Shown here: positions 36,768 to 46,374 of the stretch, piece by piece
Layout: each line of letters opens with the position of its first letter
How positions within the stretch are numbered: position 1 is the first letter of the stretch
Source: JAJFUE01 sp041687335
Lineage (GTDB): Bacteria; Sumerlaeota; Sumerlaeia; MVZB01
Length of the DNA stretch: 64,000 bases
Direction: 5' to 3'
Assembly (NCBI GenBank): GCA_041687335.1
Contig: JAWLCE010000018.1
Location: forward strand, 1-64,000
The notes under the pieces: model-generated
Databases searched by the model: none
The model's input: only the letters and a program-made list of their open reading frames with translations
What the model was told of the DNA's origin: nothing
Program-made: the position numbers and the translations under genes

Positions 36768-38512
36768 GGGCGGAGTCCTTGGGCCGAATCGGCCGTGGTG
36801 GGAATGGCACGAAACCAATGCTCGAATATTCGGACGCCCTCGCGGCCGTAGGCGTCACGCAACTGGTTTGCGAATGCCTGCCAGCGGGCGAGCTGGAGGG
36901 CCTCGCGACCGGGCGGCACGGGCACGAAGACTCCTAGCCGCGTATTGCGTGTCTGGATCAGCTCGGTGCGCAGCGGCATGTAATCATCGACAAGCGTGCC
37001 CATCACCTCGGGGATGATGCCGGTCTGGTCCATTTCAAGAATGACCACCGGCAGCCGCTGTTCGCGAAGGGCGGCAGCCATCATCCGCACTTTGCGGAGT
37101 CCCTCACCGGTCGGATCGCCAGCCTGAAGGTCGTTGCGCCACTTGACGGTCCAGATGAAGATCTCGCTGTAATGGCCCCACAACGGACGCTGGGCGAGAA
37201 ATGCATAAAAGGGTGGAGCGAGCACAGGCTCGTGGGGATGGGCGCGGTCGGCGAGGATCTGGCGCACCTCGAGCGTGCCGCGCTCGTTGAACTCATAGAG
37301 GTCCTGCGTCCAGAGCCGGTGATGGATGATGGCACCGGGGGCGAGGGCAAAGAAGGCGATCGCAAGCGCCGCCAGACCGTTGGTTGCCCGGCGCAACCCG
37401 GGTGAGGCCGGCAGGGCGCCGGGCGGGGCCTCCAGTCGCGCCGGCCACCAGCGCGCCAGCCAGGCGCCCACTTCGCCGGCCGCCAGCACTGCCACCGCCG
37501 GTTCGGCCAGGCTGAAGATATAGTCCATCGTGCCGCCCTTGGTGACGTAGAGGATGGAGCCCAGGGTGACGGTGAAGAACCAGGCCAGACCGCCGCGGGC
37601 GGCGGGGGGCAGGGGAGTCTCGCGCAGGAAGCGCGCCAGTCCGATCAGTCCGGCAAAGACAAAGAAGCCCTGAACGGTCAGCACACTGATGGATTGGGGA
37701 ATCAGTTTGTCGAACAGGGCGTATTGCAGCAGGCCGGATTGTGGATAGGTGCCGACTTGGTTGAACACGGCGTTGTCGAGGAACATGCCGCCGCTCTTGA
37801 GTTCCATCGCCAGGGTGATGGCGGCGGCCAGCGCCACCGAGGGGAATCCCATCCAGAGCACCCGGCGCGGCTCGCGGACCGCCATGTAAAGGATCAGCAC
37901 CAGCAGGAAAGGGGCGGCGGTCAGGTTGGTCATCGCGGCCAGCGTCGCCAGCACCCCGGCCAGCAGGTCGGCGGCGCGGGTGCCGCGCAGCGCGGCCAGT
38001 GCCATGCCCAGCAACCAAACGATTTCGAGCGGCTCGGACTGCCAGCCGATCGCCCAGCGATGGCCGATCGGCAGCCAGAGAAAAATGGCGCCGGCGAGCA
38101 CCGCCACCGCCGGTCGGCCCCACGCCCGCCGCGCCAGCGCGACCACCAAGCCGAAGGCGACGAGGCGAAGCAACAGGCTTGCGGCACGGAAGGCATACAG
38201 CGGCTCAGCGAGCTGGATCCACTGTGATATTTTCCAGACCAGCGCGCCGGCATAAAGATGCAGCGGCGGCTGGGGGGCGAGGATATCCCGATAGACGATG
38301 TCGCCTTGGGCGATCCGCCAGCCGATATAGAGATAGTTGCCGTCGCCGAAATCAATGTAGCCGTATGACCACTGGGCCACGGTATAGGCGGCATAGACGG
38401 CTGCGATTCCCAGCAGCCAGACCATATGCCTCAAGCCCAGGGCTGGGGAGCGCGGCAAGGCAGAGGCCCGCGGGTCGGGGCGATGATAGGCCGTTGAAAA
38501 GGTGGATGTCAT
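36764..38512 (-). CDS. Membrane glycosyltransferase-like protein (GT39/GT83 type)
   Basis: A 582-residue protein with about 10-12 predicted membrane helices and a C-terminal soluble part of about 180 residues. The first periplasmic loop carries acidic residues (YIDFGDGNYLYIGWRIAQGD, then VYRDILAPQPPLHLYAGAL), as in the dolichyl- or undecaprenyl-phosphate-sugar dependent GT-C enzymes. It is the first gene of a unit of three that overlap by four bases each (this gene, Nudix, O-antigen ligase). Donor and acceptor are unknown. Confidence 0.75.
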   Translation of the reverse strand: MTSTFSTAYHRPDPRASALPRSPALGLRHMVWLLGIAAVYAAYTVAQWSYGYIDFGDGNYLYIGWRIAQGDIVYRDILAPQPPLHLYAGALVWKISQWIQLAEPLYAFRAASLLLRLVAFGLVVALARRAWGRPAVAVLAGAIFLWLPIGHRWAIGWQSEPLEIVWLLGMALAALRGTRAADLLAGVLATLAAMTNLTAAPFLLVLILYMAVREPRRVLWMGFPSVALAAAITLAMELKSGGMFLDNAVFNQVGTYPQSGLLQYALFDKLIPQSISVLTVQGFFVFAGLIGLARFLRETPLPPAARGGLAWFFTVTLGSILYVTKGGTMDYIFSLAEPAVAVLAAGEVGAWLARWWPARLEAPPGALPASPGLRRATNGLAALAIAFFALAPGAIIHHRLWTQDLYEFNERGTLEVRQILADRAHPHEPVLAPPFYAFLAQRPLWGHYSEIFIWTVKWRNDLQAGDPTGEGLRKVRMMAAALREQRLPVVILEMDQTGIIPEVMGTLVDDYMPLRTELIQTRNTRLGVFVPVPPGREALQLARWQAFANQLRDAYGREGVRIFEHWFRAIPTTADSAQGLRP

Positions 38513-38602
38513 GCGGAGGCCGTCGCTCCCAATGATGCGCCGTCAGCGTGCGCCGATTCCATCATTGCAGGGCGCGCCCGCCGGCGCAATGGCGAAGCCA
38601 AA

Positions 38603-39310
38603 CTATTGGGTAGAGACATAAGCTCCGGGATGGAGCAGGTTGAGCAGAATGGCAAAGGCCGGCCGCAGGATATGGCCGAACAACAGCCACGCCGCGACCA
38701 ATCCCAAGATCGCAAAGCGGGGGTTACGCGCCAGGCTCATCCAGCGCCGAGCTGTGGAATCGTTCATCAGCAGCGGCAGCACGCCGCTGCCATCGAGCGG
38801 CGGCACCGGCATCAGGTTGAACAGCATGAGGATCAGGTTGAGCATCATCGTGATGCTGAGCAGCAGGGCCAGCATGGACCAGAACGCGCCGGAACCATCG
38901 ACCATGCGGTGAAAGCCAAGGTGCTCGGGGGCCGAAAAGACTCCTGCGGCCAACCCAAGGCGTATGCCAATGAAGGCCAGCACCATCAGCAGCATGTTGG
39001 AAGTCGGGCCGGCCAGAGCCATCCACGCCGAGCGGCGTGGGTGGCGCCAGGCCCAGTTGGCGTCATAGGGCGCGCTGGCCCAGCCGATCATCCAATGGCC
39101 GGCGATCATGAAGGACAGCAGCGGCACGACGACCATGCCGATGGGTTCGCGCCGGATGTGGGGGCGCGGATTGAGCGTCACCTGGCCGCCATGGAAGGCG
39201 GTCGGGTCGCCCAGCTTCCAGGAGACCAGCGCGTGGGCGGCCTCGTGCATCGTGGTGGAAACGACAAACACCAGATACCACGCCATCATCAAAAAGGGGT
39301 TAAAGGTCAT
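38603..39310 (-). CDS. Site-2 protease family (M50) intramembrane metallopeptidase
   Basis: A 235-residue integral membrane protein with the zinc motif HEAAH (TTMHEAAHALVSW) in the first helix and the third ligand in NLMPVPPLDGSGVL, the NxxPxxxLDG form. Five or six helices are predicted. Size and motifs match the short soluble-domain-free S2P group. Such proteases cut membrane-bound regulators or signal remnants. It starts 24 bases after argF on the same strand, but a functional link to arginine synthesis is not expected. Confidence 0.88.
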   Translation of the reverse strand: MTFNPFLMMAWYLVFVVSTTMHEAAHALVSWKLGDPTAFHGGQVTLNPRPHIRREPIGMVVVPLLSFMIAGHWMIGWASAPYDANWAWRHPRRSAWMALAGPTSNMLLMVLAFIGIRLGLAAGVFSAPEHLGFHRMVDGSGAFWSMLALLLSITMMLNLILMLFNLMPVPPLDGSGVLPLLMNDSTARRWMSLARNPRFAILGLVAAWLLFGHILRPAFAILLNLLHPGAYVSTQ

Positions 39311-39334
39311 GTTGTTGGCCGGGTCCTTAATGAT

Positions 39335-40282
39335 TCAGCGGCAGCGTTCCATTAAAAATGCCATCACGCCCTTCTGCGCGTGCAGGCGGTTTTCGGCCTG
39401 ATCGAAGATGATGGCGTTGGGGCCATCCATGACCTCATCGGTGATCTCCTCGCCACGGTGGGCGGGCAGGTCATGCATGATGATGACGCCGGCCGGAGCG
39501 TGGGCGACGAGCGCCGCATTGACCTGATAGGGCGCAAACAGCGCGGCCCGCTCGGCGGCCTCGTCCTCCTGGCCCATGCTGGCCCAGACGTCGGTATAGA
39601 TCGCCTGGGCGCGGGTGACGGCCGCGCGGGGATCGGCCTCATAGGTGTAGACGCCGCCGCCGCGGGCACCCTCGGCCACGACCGCCTGGACCACGGACTC
39701 AACCGGTTCATACCCGGGCGGCGTGCAGACGGTGACGTTGACGCCCAGCATGGTGCCGATCAGCATGAGCGAATGGCAGATGTTGTTGCCGTCACCGACG
39801 TAGGTCAGGTTAAAGCCGCGCAGTTCGCCGACCGTCTCGGTCAGAGTCAGGAAATCGGCGAGCGCCTGGCAGGGGTGCTCGAAATCGGAGAGGGCGTTGA
39901 TGACAGGCAGGCGGCAGTGGCGCGCGAGCTCATCGACGGTGGTCTGGGTAAAGGTACGCGCCATGACGATATCGAACCAGCGCTCCAGGTTGCGCGAGAT
40001 GTCGGCCACCGACTCGCGCCGGCCCAGGCCGATCTCGGCGGGCGTGAGGTAAAGCGCATGGCCGCCGAGCTGGAGCATGCCGATTTCGAAGGTGCAGCGC
40101 GTACGCAGCGAGGGCTTCTCGAAGATCATCGCGAGCGTGCGCCCCTTGAAGATCGGAGCATTGCCGCCGGCGCGCAACTCAGCCTTGAGAGCCGCCGCCC
40201 GTTCAAGAACCTCGCGCGTTTCGGCGGGGGTCAGGTCGGCGCTGGCGCGAAGGTCGCGCTTGGTCTGGAAAATGGGACTCAT
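39335..40282 (-). CDS. argF: Ornithine carbamoyltransferase
   Basis: A 315-residue transcarbamylase that makes citrulline from ornithine and carbamoyl phosphate. The carbamoyl-phosphate motif is KPSLRTRCTFE, with HPCQALAD and YVGDGNNICHSLM. The ornithine-site motif, usually HCLP, is MHDLPAHRGEE here: the Cys is Asp (codon GAC), so substrate preference may differ slightly. GGAG lies 8 bases before the ATG. It follows argD by 74 bases on the same strand. CarB, which supplies carbamoyl phosphate, is at 53.6 kb. Confidence 0.92.
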   Translation of the reverse strand: MSPIFQTKRDLRASADLTPAETREVLERAAALKAELRAGGNAPIFKGRTLAMIFEKPSLRTRCTFEIGMLQLGGHALYLTPAEIGLGRRESVADISRNLERWFDIVMARTFTQTTVDELARHCRLPVINALSDFEHPCQALADFLTLTETVGELRGFNLTYVGDGNNICHSLMLIGTMLGVNVTVCTPPGYEPVESVVQAVVAEGARGGGVYTYEADPRAAVTRAQAIYTDVWASMGQEDEAAERAALFAPYQVNAALVAHAPAGVIIMHDLPAHRGEEITDEVMDGPNAIIFDQAENRLHAQKGVMAFLMERCR

Positions 40283-40356
40283 GGCTTTGCTCCAAATCTG
40301 GAAATGGAAAAGGGTGTCCCGTTTGCGGGCCTGGCATGGAAAAAAAGGGATCTGGT

Positions 40357-41598
40357 TTAGACCGCCACAACGGCGCGGGCGAGGATTTCGACGGCGCGGT
40401 CGATTTCTTCGCGGCTGACGTTGAGCGGCGGCAGCAGGCGCAACGTATGGGGCGCCGGGGCGTTAATGAGCAGCCCCTCGCGCTCGGCCACCAGCAGCAC
40501 CTCGCCGGCGGGTACGGTCAGGTCCACCCCCAGCATCAGGCCCAGGCCACGGATTTCCTTGAGACGGCCGGTGGCCGAAAGAGCATCGTTGAGCCGACCC
40601 CACAGATAGCAGCCGGCCTCGGCGCCCTTGCGCGGCCAGTCGCCCTCGATCAGCTCGCTCAGGTAGGCCAGTGCGGCGGCGCTGGTCAGGGGATTGCCGC
40701 CCATCGTGCTGCCGTGCGAGCCGGGGGGGAATGCCGCCGCGACGCGCTCGGTGCAGAGCATCGCTCCCATCGCCAAGCCGCCGCCAAGGCTCTTGGCGAG
40801 CGTCATGACGTCGGGGGTGACGCGGTAGTGTTCGTAGGCGAAGAGCTTGCCGGCGCGTCCAAGCCCGGTCTGCACCTCGTCAAAGATCAGCAGCAGCCCG
40901 CGCTCGTCGCAGAGCCGGCGCAGGCCGTGGATGTATTCCAGGTCCGCCGGCCAGACGCCGCGCTCACCCTGGATCAGCTCGAGCATGATTGCACCGGTCT
41001 GGGGGCTGATCGCCTGCTCCATCGCCGACAGGTCGTTGTACGGCACGTGGCGGAAGCCCTCGAGCAACGGCTCGAAGTTCGTTTTGATCTTCTCTTGGCC
41101 GGTGGCGGTCAGGGTCGCCATCGTGCGGCCGTGGAACGAGCCGAGCGTGCAGATGATCTCGTGGCGTCCCGGGCCGTGGGTTTCCTTATTGAAGCGCCGC
41201 GCGATCTTGATGGCGGCCTCGTTGGCCTCGGCGCCGGAGTTGGCCAGAATCAGCCGGTCGGCGAAACTGTGCTGGATCAGCAGCCGCCCCAGTTCGATCT
41301 GCACCGGCAGGTAATAGAGGTTGGTCGCGTGGACCAGCGTGGCGGCCTGCCGCTGGATCGCCTCGGTCACGCGGGGGTGGCAGTGGCCCAGGTTGTTGAC
41401 GCTGATGCCTGTGAGGAAATCGAGGTATTCGTTGCCCTCGGCGTCCCAGACGCGCGTTCCCGCCCCGCGCACCAGCGCCAGCCGGCGGCGGCCGAAGTTG
41501 TTGGCAAAGCAGGCCTCATAGCGCTCGCGCCAGCCGTCGTTATCCAGCCGGGGCAGATCGCCGGGATAGATGTCCGTGCCGCTGGGGGAAATCCACAT
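40357..41598 (-). CDS. argD: Acetylornithine aminotransferase
   Basis: A 413-residue class-III, PLP-dependent aminotransferase. Motifs: FLTGISVNNLGHCHPRV, ANSGAEANEAAIKIARRFN, GSFHGRTMATL, IFDEVQTGLGRAGKLF, and the PLP lysine in MTLAKSLGGGLAMGA. Length and sequence agree with ArgD, which makes N-acetylornithine; it may also serve in lysine synthesis. The ATG at 41598 has GGAGG 8 bases upstream. It begins the argD-argF minus-strand unit and diverges from murJ. Confidence 0.93.
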   Translation of the reverse strand: MWISPSGTDIYPGDLPRLDNDGWRERYEACFANNFGRRRLALVRGAGTRVWDAEGNEYLDFLTGISVNNLGHCHPRVTEAIQRQAATLVHATNLYYLPVQIELGRLLIQHSFADRLILANSGAEANEAAIKIARRFNKETHGPGRHEIICTLGSFHGRTMATLTATGQEKIKTNFEPLLEGFRHVPYNDLSAMEQAISPQTGAIMLELIQGERGVWPADLEYIHGLRRLCDERGLLLIFDEVQTGLGRAGKLFAYEHYRVTPDVMTLAKSLGGGLAMGAMLCTERVAAAFPPGSHGSTMGGNPLTSAAALAYLSELIEGDWPRKGAEAGCYLWGRLNDALSATGRLKEIRGLGLMLGVDLTVPAGEVLLVAEREGLLINAPAPHTLRLLPPLNVSREEIDRAVEILARAVVAV

Positions 41599-41735
41599 CG
41601 TCCAAGCCTCCGCCGAAAGTCCGCGCACCCGCGAGAAACCGGACATTATACGCCGGCAGGCAATTTCGTCAAGGGGGCGGGCGGCATCGTTTTTGGGTTT
41701 GCGCCGGCGCTGCCGGCTCCCTAAAGTGGTGGCCC

Positions 41736-43367
41736 ATGAGCGAGCACCGCCAGATCATCAAGGCAGCGGGGGTGGTGGGGGCCTTCACCCTGCTTTCGCG
41801 CCTGACCGGCCTGATCCGCGACATCATTTTGGCCGCCGCCCTGGGCGACAAGCGTCTGGCCGACATCTTCTTTGTTGCCCTGCAACTGCCCTATCTGGTG
41901 CGCCGTGTGTTGGGCGAGGGCGCCCTCTCCTCCTTCATCGTGCCGCTTTTCGACGAGCGCTGCCGCGAGGGCGGCGCCGCCCAGGGCTGGGCCTTTCTCA
42001 ACCGCACGCTGAACCTGCTGGCGATCGTTGCGCTGGCGATTACGCTGGCGGGGATGTTCTATGCCGAGGAGATTTTCAACATTTTCGGCGGGGCGGGCCT
42101 GCGCGCCCGTGAGGCTGATATCGAGGAGTATGTGCGTCTTGGCGTGAGTCTGACGCGGATCATGCTCCCCTTCATCATCGGCCTGACGGTGGCCTCGCTG
42201 ATGATGGGGGTCCTGCACGCGCTGCGCAGTTTCACAACGCCCTCGCTCGGCTCGGTGATGCTCAACCTGACGATGATCGCGGCGGGCGGGGCGGCGCTGG
42301 TCTTTGATGCCTCGATCGCGCGGGCCGTGACTTGGCTGGCCTGGTCGGTGCTGGCGGGGGCGTTCCTGCGCGTGGCGCTGATGGTGCCGACGCTGCGTGG
42401 GTTCGGCTGGCGCTGGCGGCTTGACTTCACCATCCACGACCCCCAACTGCGCAAACTGGTGCGGATGATGGGCATTGGGCTGGCCAGCCTGATCGTGGTG
42501 CAGGTCAACATCGTCGTGGTCAGCAATTTCGCCACCTTGATCGACGACGGCGTGCGTTCGCGGCTCACGTATGCCGACCGTTTGCTGCAGTTCCCTCTGG
42601 CGCTGACGGCGCTGGCGATGGCCACCGCCCTGCTGCCCCAGTTGACCGTCTACCTCGCCGAAAAACGCTACGCCGAACTGGGCGACATGATGGCCTTCAC
42701 CAAGCGTCTCGAGGTCATCCTGATGCTGCCGGCCAGCGTGGGCCTGATGGTGTTTGGGCTGCCGATCGTGGAGCTGCTGCTGCTGCGTGGGCAATTTGAT
42801 GCCGCGGCCGCCCGCGGCACCTATCTGGCCCTGTTCTTCATGGCGCCGGTGCTGCTGCCGATGAGCTTCGCTCAGCTCAGTTCGCGCCTTTTCTATGCCC
42901 GCAAGGACCTGGTCTCGCCCTTCAAGGCCTCGATCGTATCGATGCTGGCCAACGTTGGTGGCTGCCTCCTCTTCACGCGCTTCGAACCCACCCGCAACGA
43001 GGGCGGCCTGGCGCTGGCCTTCACCTGCGCGGGGATTGCGCTCTACCTGGCGCTGGCCTTCTACACGCGGCGGACCATCGGTCCCCTGGCCCACGGCACC
43101 CGCCCACGCATCGCCGAGACCCTGTGGAAAGCTGCCCTGGCCGCCCTGCTCGCCAATGGGCTGGGCTGGCTGGCCTATCAGGGGCTGCGGGTGGGGTTGG
43201 GCGTGCCCCAGACCACGCTGGCGCGGTCGCTCTACCTGCTGCCGGTCATCGTGGCCGTTTCGCTGCTCTATTTCTGGCTCACACACGCGCTGCGCGTCCC
43301 CGACGCCGATCGGGCGGCCCAGATGCTGCTGCGCAAACTTGCCCGCCGGAAGCCTTCAGCCACTTGA
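41736..43367 (+). CDS. murJ: Lipid II flippase MurJ
   Basis: A 543-residue protein with 14 predicted helices of the MviN/MurJ family. Motifs: TLLSRLTGLIRDIILAAALG, the signature GEGALSSFIVPLFDE, YADRLLQFPLAL and ATALLPQLT. It moves the peptidoglycan precursor lipid II across the inner membrane, working with MreB-guided synthesis. It is the first gene of a plus-strand run to coaX and beyond and diverges from argD. Confidence 0.95.
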   Translation: MSEHRQIIKAAGVVGAFTLLSRLTGLIRDIILAAALGDKRLADIFFVALQLPYLVRRVLGEGALSSFIVPLFDERCREGGAAQGWAFLNRTLNLLAIVALAITLAGMFYAEEIFNIFGGAGLRAREADIEEYVRLGVSLTRIMLPFIIGLTVASLMMGVLHALRSFTTPSLGSVMLNLTMIAAGGAALVFDASIARAVTWLAWSVLAGAFLRVALMVPTLRGFGWRWRLDFTIHDPQLRKLVRMMGIGLASLIVVQVNIVVVSNFATLIDDGVRSRLTYADRLLQFPLALTALAMATALLPQLTVYLAEKRYAELGDMMAFTKRLEVILMLPASVGLMVFGLPIVELLLLRGQFDAAAARGTYLALFFMAPVLLPMSFAQLSSRLFYARKDLVSPFKASIVSMLANVGGCLLFTRFEPTRNEGGLALAFTCAGIALYLALAFYTRRTIGPLAHGTRPRIAETLWKAALAALLANGLGWLAYQGLRVGLGVPQTTLARSLYLLPVIVAVSLLYFWLTHALRVPDADRAAQMLLRKLARRKPSAT

Positions 43368-43575
43368 GCTGAAATTGAGGAATAACGCCTTCATGAATTA
43401 CCTTTCACCGTGTGGCGCAAAATGCATCATTGCAACAGTTGAAATGACAAGAAAGGTTGCTTCCGGGGCGGCAATCGCATAGGATCAAACCTTGAGCTGC
43501 GCCAGGTCGATGGAGAATGAATTTCCCACGCTGGCTACGCTGTGCGCCAGCCATTCCCCTCGAGGCCCCAGATCA

Positions 43576-44379
43576 ATGATTCTGACCGTCGATATCGGCA
43601 ACACCCACATCCACTTGGGATTGTTTATCCGTGGGGCGCTGCGCAAGACCTGGTCGCTGTCGTCGAAACCCGGCCGCACCTGCGATGAGTATGCCATGTA
43701 CCTGCGCGGGCTGATCGGCGAGGGAATGCCGATGGTCGGGGCAATTGTCTCGTCGGTAGTGCCAAGCCTGGAACTGCCGATCGCGCGTGCCATCGAGCAG
43801 GAATACAAGACCCAACCGCTGATCCTAAGCGAAGAGACGCCCATCGGGCTGGTCAATGGCTATCGCAACCACGCCGAGGTGGGGATGGATCGGCTGGCGA
43901 ATGCGGTGGGGGGGTGCCATTTTTTCGGTGCGCCGCTGCTGATCCTCGATTTCGGGACGGCGATCACTCTTGATTATGTGGCACCGCCGGCCAAGCCGGG
44001 CGCGATGGCCGCCTACATGGGCGGGGCGATCCTGCCGGGGATCGAGATGTCGGCCCAGGCGCTGGCGCGGGGGACGGCTCGGCTGCCGCACGTCTCGTTG
44101 GTCGAGCCGGCGCGGGTGATCGGCCGCACCACCGCCGAATCGATCCAGGCCGGGCTGATGCATGGATACCGCGGCGCGATCACGACCCTGGTGGAACTGG
44201 CCAAGGAGGAGATCGGGCATTCCTGCGATGTGATCGCCACCGGGGGGGATGCGCTCAACCTGCGCGCCCACCTGCCATTCATTACGGCGGTCGAACCCGA
44301 GCTGACGCTTTATGGCTTGCGCCAGATTTATGGGATCAACAATAACTGTCCATTGCCGACCCGCCGTCCGGCGGAGTAA
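43576..44379 (+). CDS. coaX: Type III pantothenate kinase
   Basis: A 267-residue ASKHA-fold kinase. The chosen start gives the family N-terminus MILTVDIGNTHIHLGLF; an in-frame start at 43492 would add 28 non-homologous residues. Other motifs: VGMDRLANAVGG, ILDFGTAITLDYV, GGAILPGIEMSAQAL and VIATGGDA. It phosphorylates pantothenate with ATP in the first step to CoA, downstream of PanB (16.1 kb). Type III kinases are not inhibited by CoA. The ribosome site is weak. Confidence 0.94.
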   Translation: MILTVDIGNTHIHLGLFIRGALRKTWSLSSKPGRTCDEYAMYLRGLIGEGMPMVGAIVSSVVPSLELPIARAIEQEYKTQPLILSEETPIGLVNGYRNHAEVGMDRLANAVGGCHFFGAPLLILDFGTAITLDYVAPPAKPGAMAAYMGGAILPGIEMSAQALARGTARLPHVSLVEPARVIGRTTAESIQAGLMHGYRGAITTLVELAKEEIGHSCDVIATGGDALNLRAHLPFITAVEPELTLYGLRQIYGINNNCPLPTRRPAE

Positions 44380-44539
44380 GCACTTCCCTCCGGCATCAAC
44401 CTGCTGATGGCCTCATTCCCGCCGTGGTTGATCGACCCAGGCGGGCTATAAAACTTGATTTCAGCCCGGCGCTGTGTCAGAAACCTGATGCGGCGTGTCC
44501 GGCTGGCAATGATGTAATTGATGGGGCAGGGAGAGTGGC

Positions 44540-46360
44540 ATGGAATCGAGCCGAAAAAGTCTCCGCATGGCGCTGCTGATCTTGCTGGCGGGCCTGATGA
44601 TGGGTCCGGCCGATATCGGCGCCGCGCCGGACTGGGCGATCAGCGGTCGGGTCGAGCAATTCGATCGGCTGGTACTGGCCGAGGCGCCCCTTTTGGGGTC
44701 TGTCAGCGCGCTTGACCTGATGATGTTCGATTCGCTGCGCGACCCGCAGCTGGGTGAGTTGCCGCAGGAGGCCTGGCTTGAGCCGGACGCGCTGGAGGCC
44801 GAAATCTGGCGACCTTTGCTGGTGGAGAGCGTGACGGAGTTGGCCGCGCTGGCGGCGGTGGCCGAGCGTTCGGCCGATTGGCAGCCCCCGGCCGACCTGT
44901 TGCGCCGGCTCAGCTTTGACGGGGCGACCGCAGTCTGGGCGGAATTGGTGGTGGCGCCGGAGCTGGTCAAGGTTGCCGAAGCCGATATTCACCGCTACTA
45001 CATTGCCAACCCACAGATCTTTCTGCAGCGGCGCCTGATCGAGCTGCGCACGATTTTTTTCCGCAACCAGGTCGACACGGCCCAGTCGGAGTCGCGTCGC
45101 CAGGAACTGGAGCAGATTGCACGACGGGTTCGGGAAGGACAACTGGGTTTCGCCGAGGCGGCGCGGCAGCATTCGGACGCGCCGTCGGCGGCCCAGGGCG
45201 GGCTGCTGCCGGCATTCTACAACGGCACTTTTTTCAGTGAACTGGAGCGCCAGGCGCTGTTGCTCGAGCCGGGCGAGCTGTCGCCGGTCTTTGAAGGTCC
45301 GGGCGGCATCTACCTGGTGCAGCTGGTTTCGGCCTCGGCGCCACACAACATTCCGCTGGAGAGCGTTCGCGAAGAGATCCGCGAGCAGCTCCGGCGCGAT
45401 CATGTGGCGGGATATTACCGCTACGCGCTCGAGCGGCTCCAGCGCCAGCATGCGATCAACAACTGGTCCAACCTCTTTGGCTACCTGCACCACGAAGCCC
45501 CGATCGCGCGCATCGGCCGGGTGGCGCTCGGGCGCGGGCAGTACCTGCGGTTTTACGGCAATCCGGTCATGCCCAATTATCAGCTGGACCGGGCGCGCGT
45601 GGCGAGTGATGTGAATCACTGGATCGAGGGGGAGTCGGTCATGCTTGAAGTCGAGCGGCTGGGCCTGACGGATCATCCCTGGGTGGCGCGAGCGCGCCAG
45701 TTGGGGGCGCTTGCGCCGCGGGCGCGCCAGACTTTCCTGCGCGAGATCGATCCGGCGAGTTATGAGACAACTGAGGGGGCGCTGCGTACGATGTCGGGTC
45801 CAGCCGCGCGCGAGGCCGGCCTGCGCGCGGCCCGGGTATTGACGTTTGAAATGACACCTGAATTTGATGCCCCGCCGATTCCGGCCGAAGCCTTGGCGGC
45901 CGAGCGACAGATCGAGGAGCTGAGCTCACAGATCGGCCGCGGCGTGCTGCGGGTCGAGCCCGAGCCGATCATTCTGGCCGAACGGGTGCGGGCGGCGGCG
46001 GCTCCGGGTGGGCCGGGGCTGGATGTCGAGGCGCGTGCGCTGGCGGCGGCGCTCGAGGGGACCCCGCGCGTGGGCGTAAGGCTGCGCGTGCGCGGGCCGC
46101 AGTGGGTTGATGTCGTGCCCGGGACGCCCTATTACCGATTGCTGCGTGGCGTCAGTGTGGGCGAGGTCGGCCGGGCCGAGCGCGTGGGCACAACCGTACG
46201 TCGCCACCTGATCCTCGACGAGCGCGAGCTGGATTTGGAGCCTTGGATCGAGCGCCCGTTCATCCTGCAGGAAATGGCGTGGTTGGCCGCCAGCGAGCAA
46301 ATCCTGGCGGCCGAACGAGACCGATTGCGGGCCACAGGCGCCATCGAGTTGAACTTCTAA
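44540..46360 (+). CDS. Secreted peptidyl-prolyl isomerase, PpiC/SurA-like
   Basis: A 606-residue exported protein with a signal peptide (MALLILLAGLMMGPADIGAA). The parvulin domain lies at about residues 165-270: IELRTIFFRNQ, FAEAARQHSDAPSAAQGG, ELSPVFEGPGGIYLVQLV. The N-terminal part is helical and SurA-like. A long C-terminal half has no clear family but repeats the pattern of an inner helical lobe and short beta segments. It probably helps fold outer-membrane or secreted proteins in the periplasm. GGGAGAG lies close before the ATG. Confidence 0.82.
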   Translation: MESSRKSLRMALLILLAGLMMGPADIGAAPDWAISGRVEQFDRLVLAEAPLLGSVSALDLMMFDSLRDPQLGELPQEAWLEPDALEAEIWRPLLVESVTELAALAAVAERSADWQPPADLLRRLSFDGATAVWAELVVAPELVKVAEADIHRYYIANPQIFLQRRLIELRTIFFRNQVDTAQSESRRQELEQIARRVREGQLGFAEAARQHSDAPSAAQGGLLPAFYNGTFFSELERQALLLEPGELSPVFEGPGGIYLVQLVSASAPHNIPLESVREEIREQLRRDHVAGYYRYALERLQRQHAINNWSNLFGYLHHEAPIARIGRVALGRGQYLRFYGNPVMPNYQLDRARVASDVNHWIEGESVMLEVERLGLTDHPWVARARQLGALAPRARQTFLREIDPASYETTEGALRTMSGPAAREAGLRAARVLTFEMTPEFDAPPIPAEALAAERQIEELSSQIGRGVLRVEPEPIILAERVRAAAAPGGPGLDVEARALAAALEGTPRVGVRLRVRGPQWVDVVPGTPYYRLLRGVSVGEVGRAERVGTTVRRHLILDERELDLEPWIERPFILQEMAWLAASEQILAAERDRLRATGAIELNF

Positions 46361-46374
46361 AAGGGAATGCCGAA

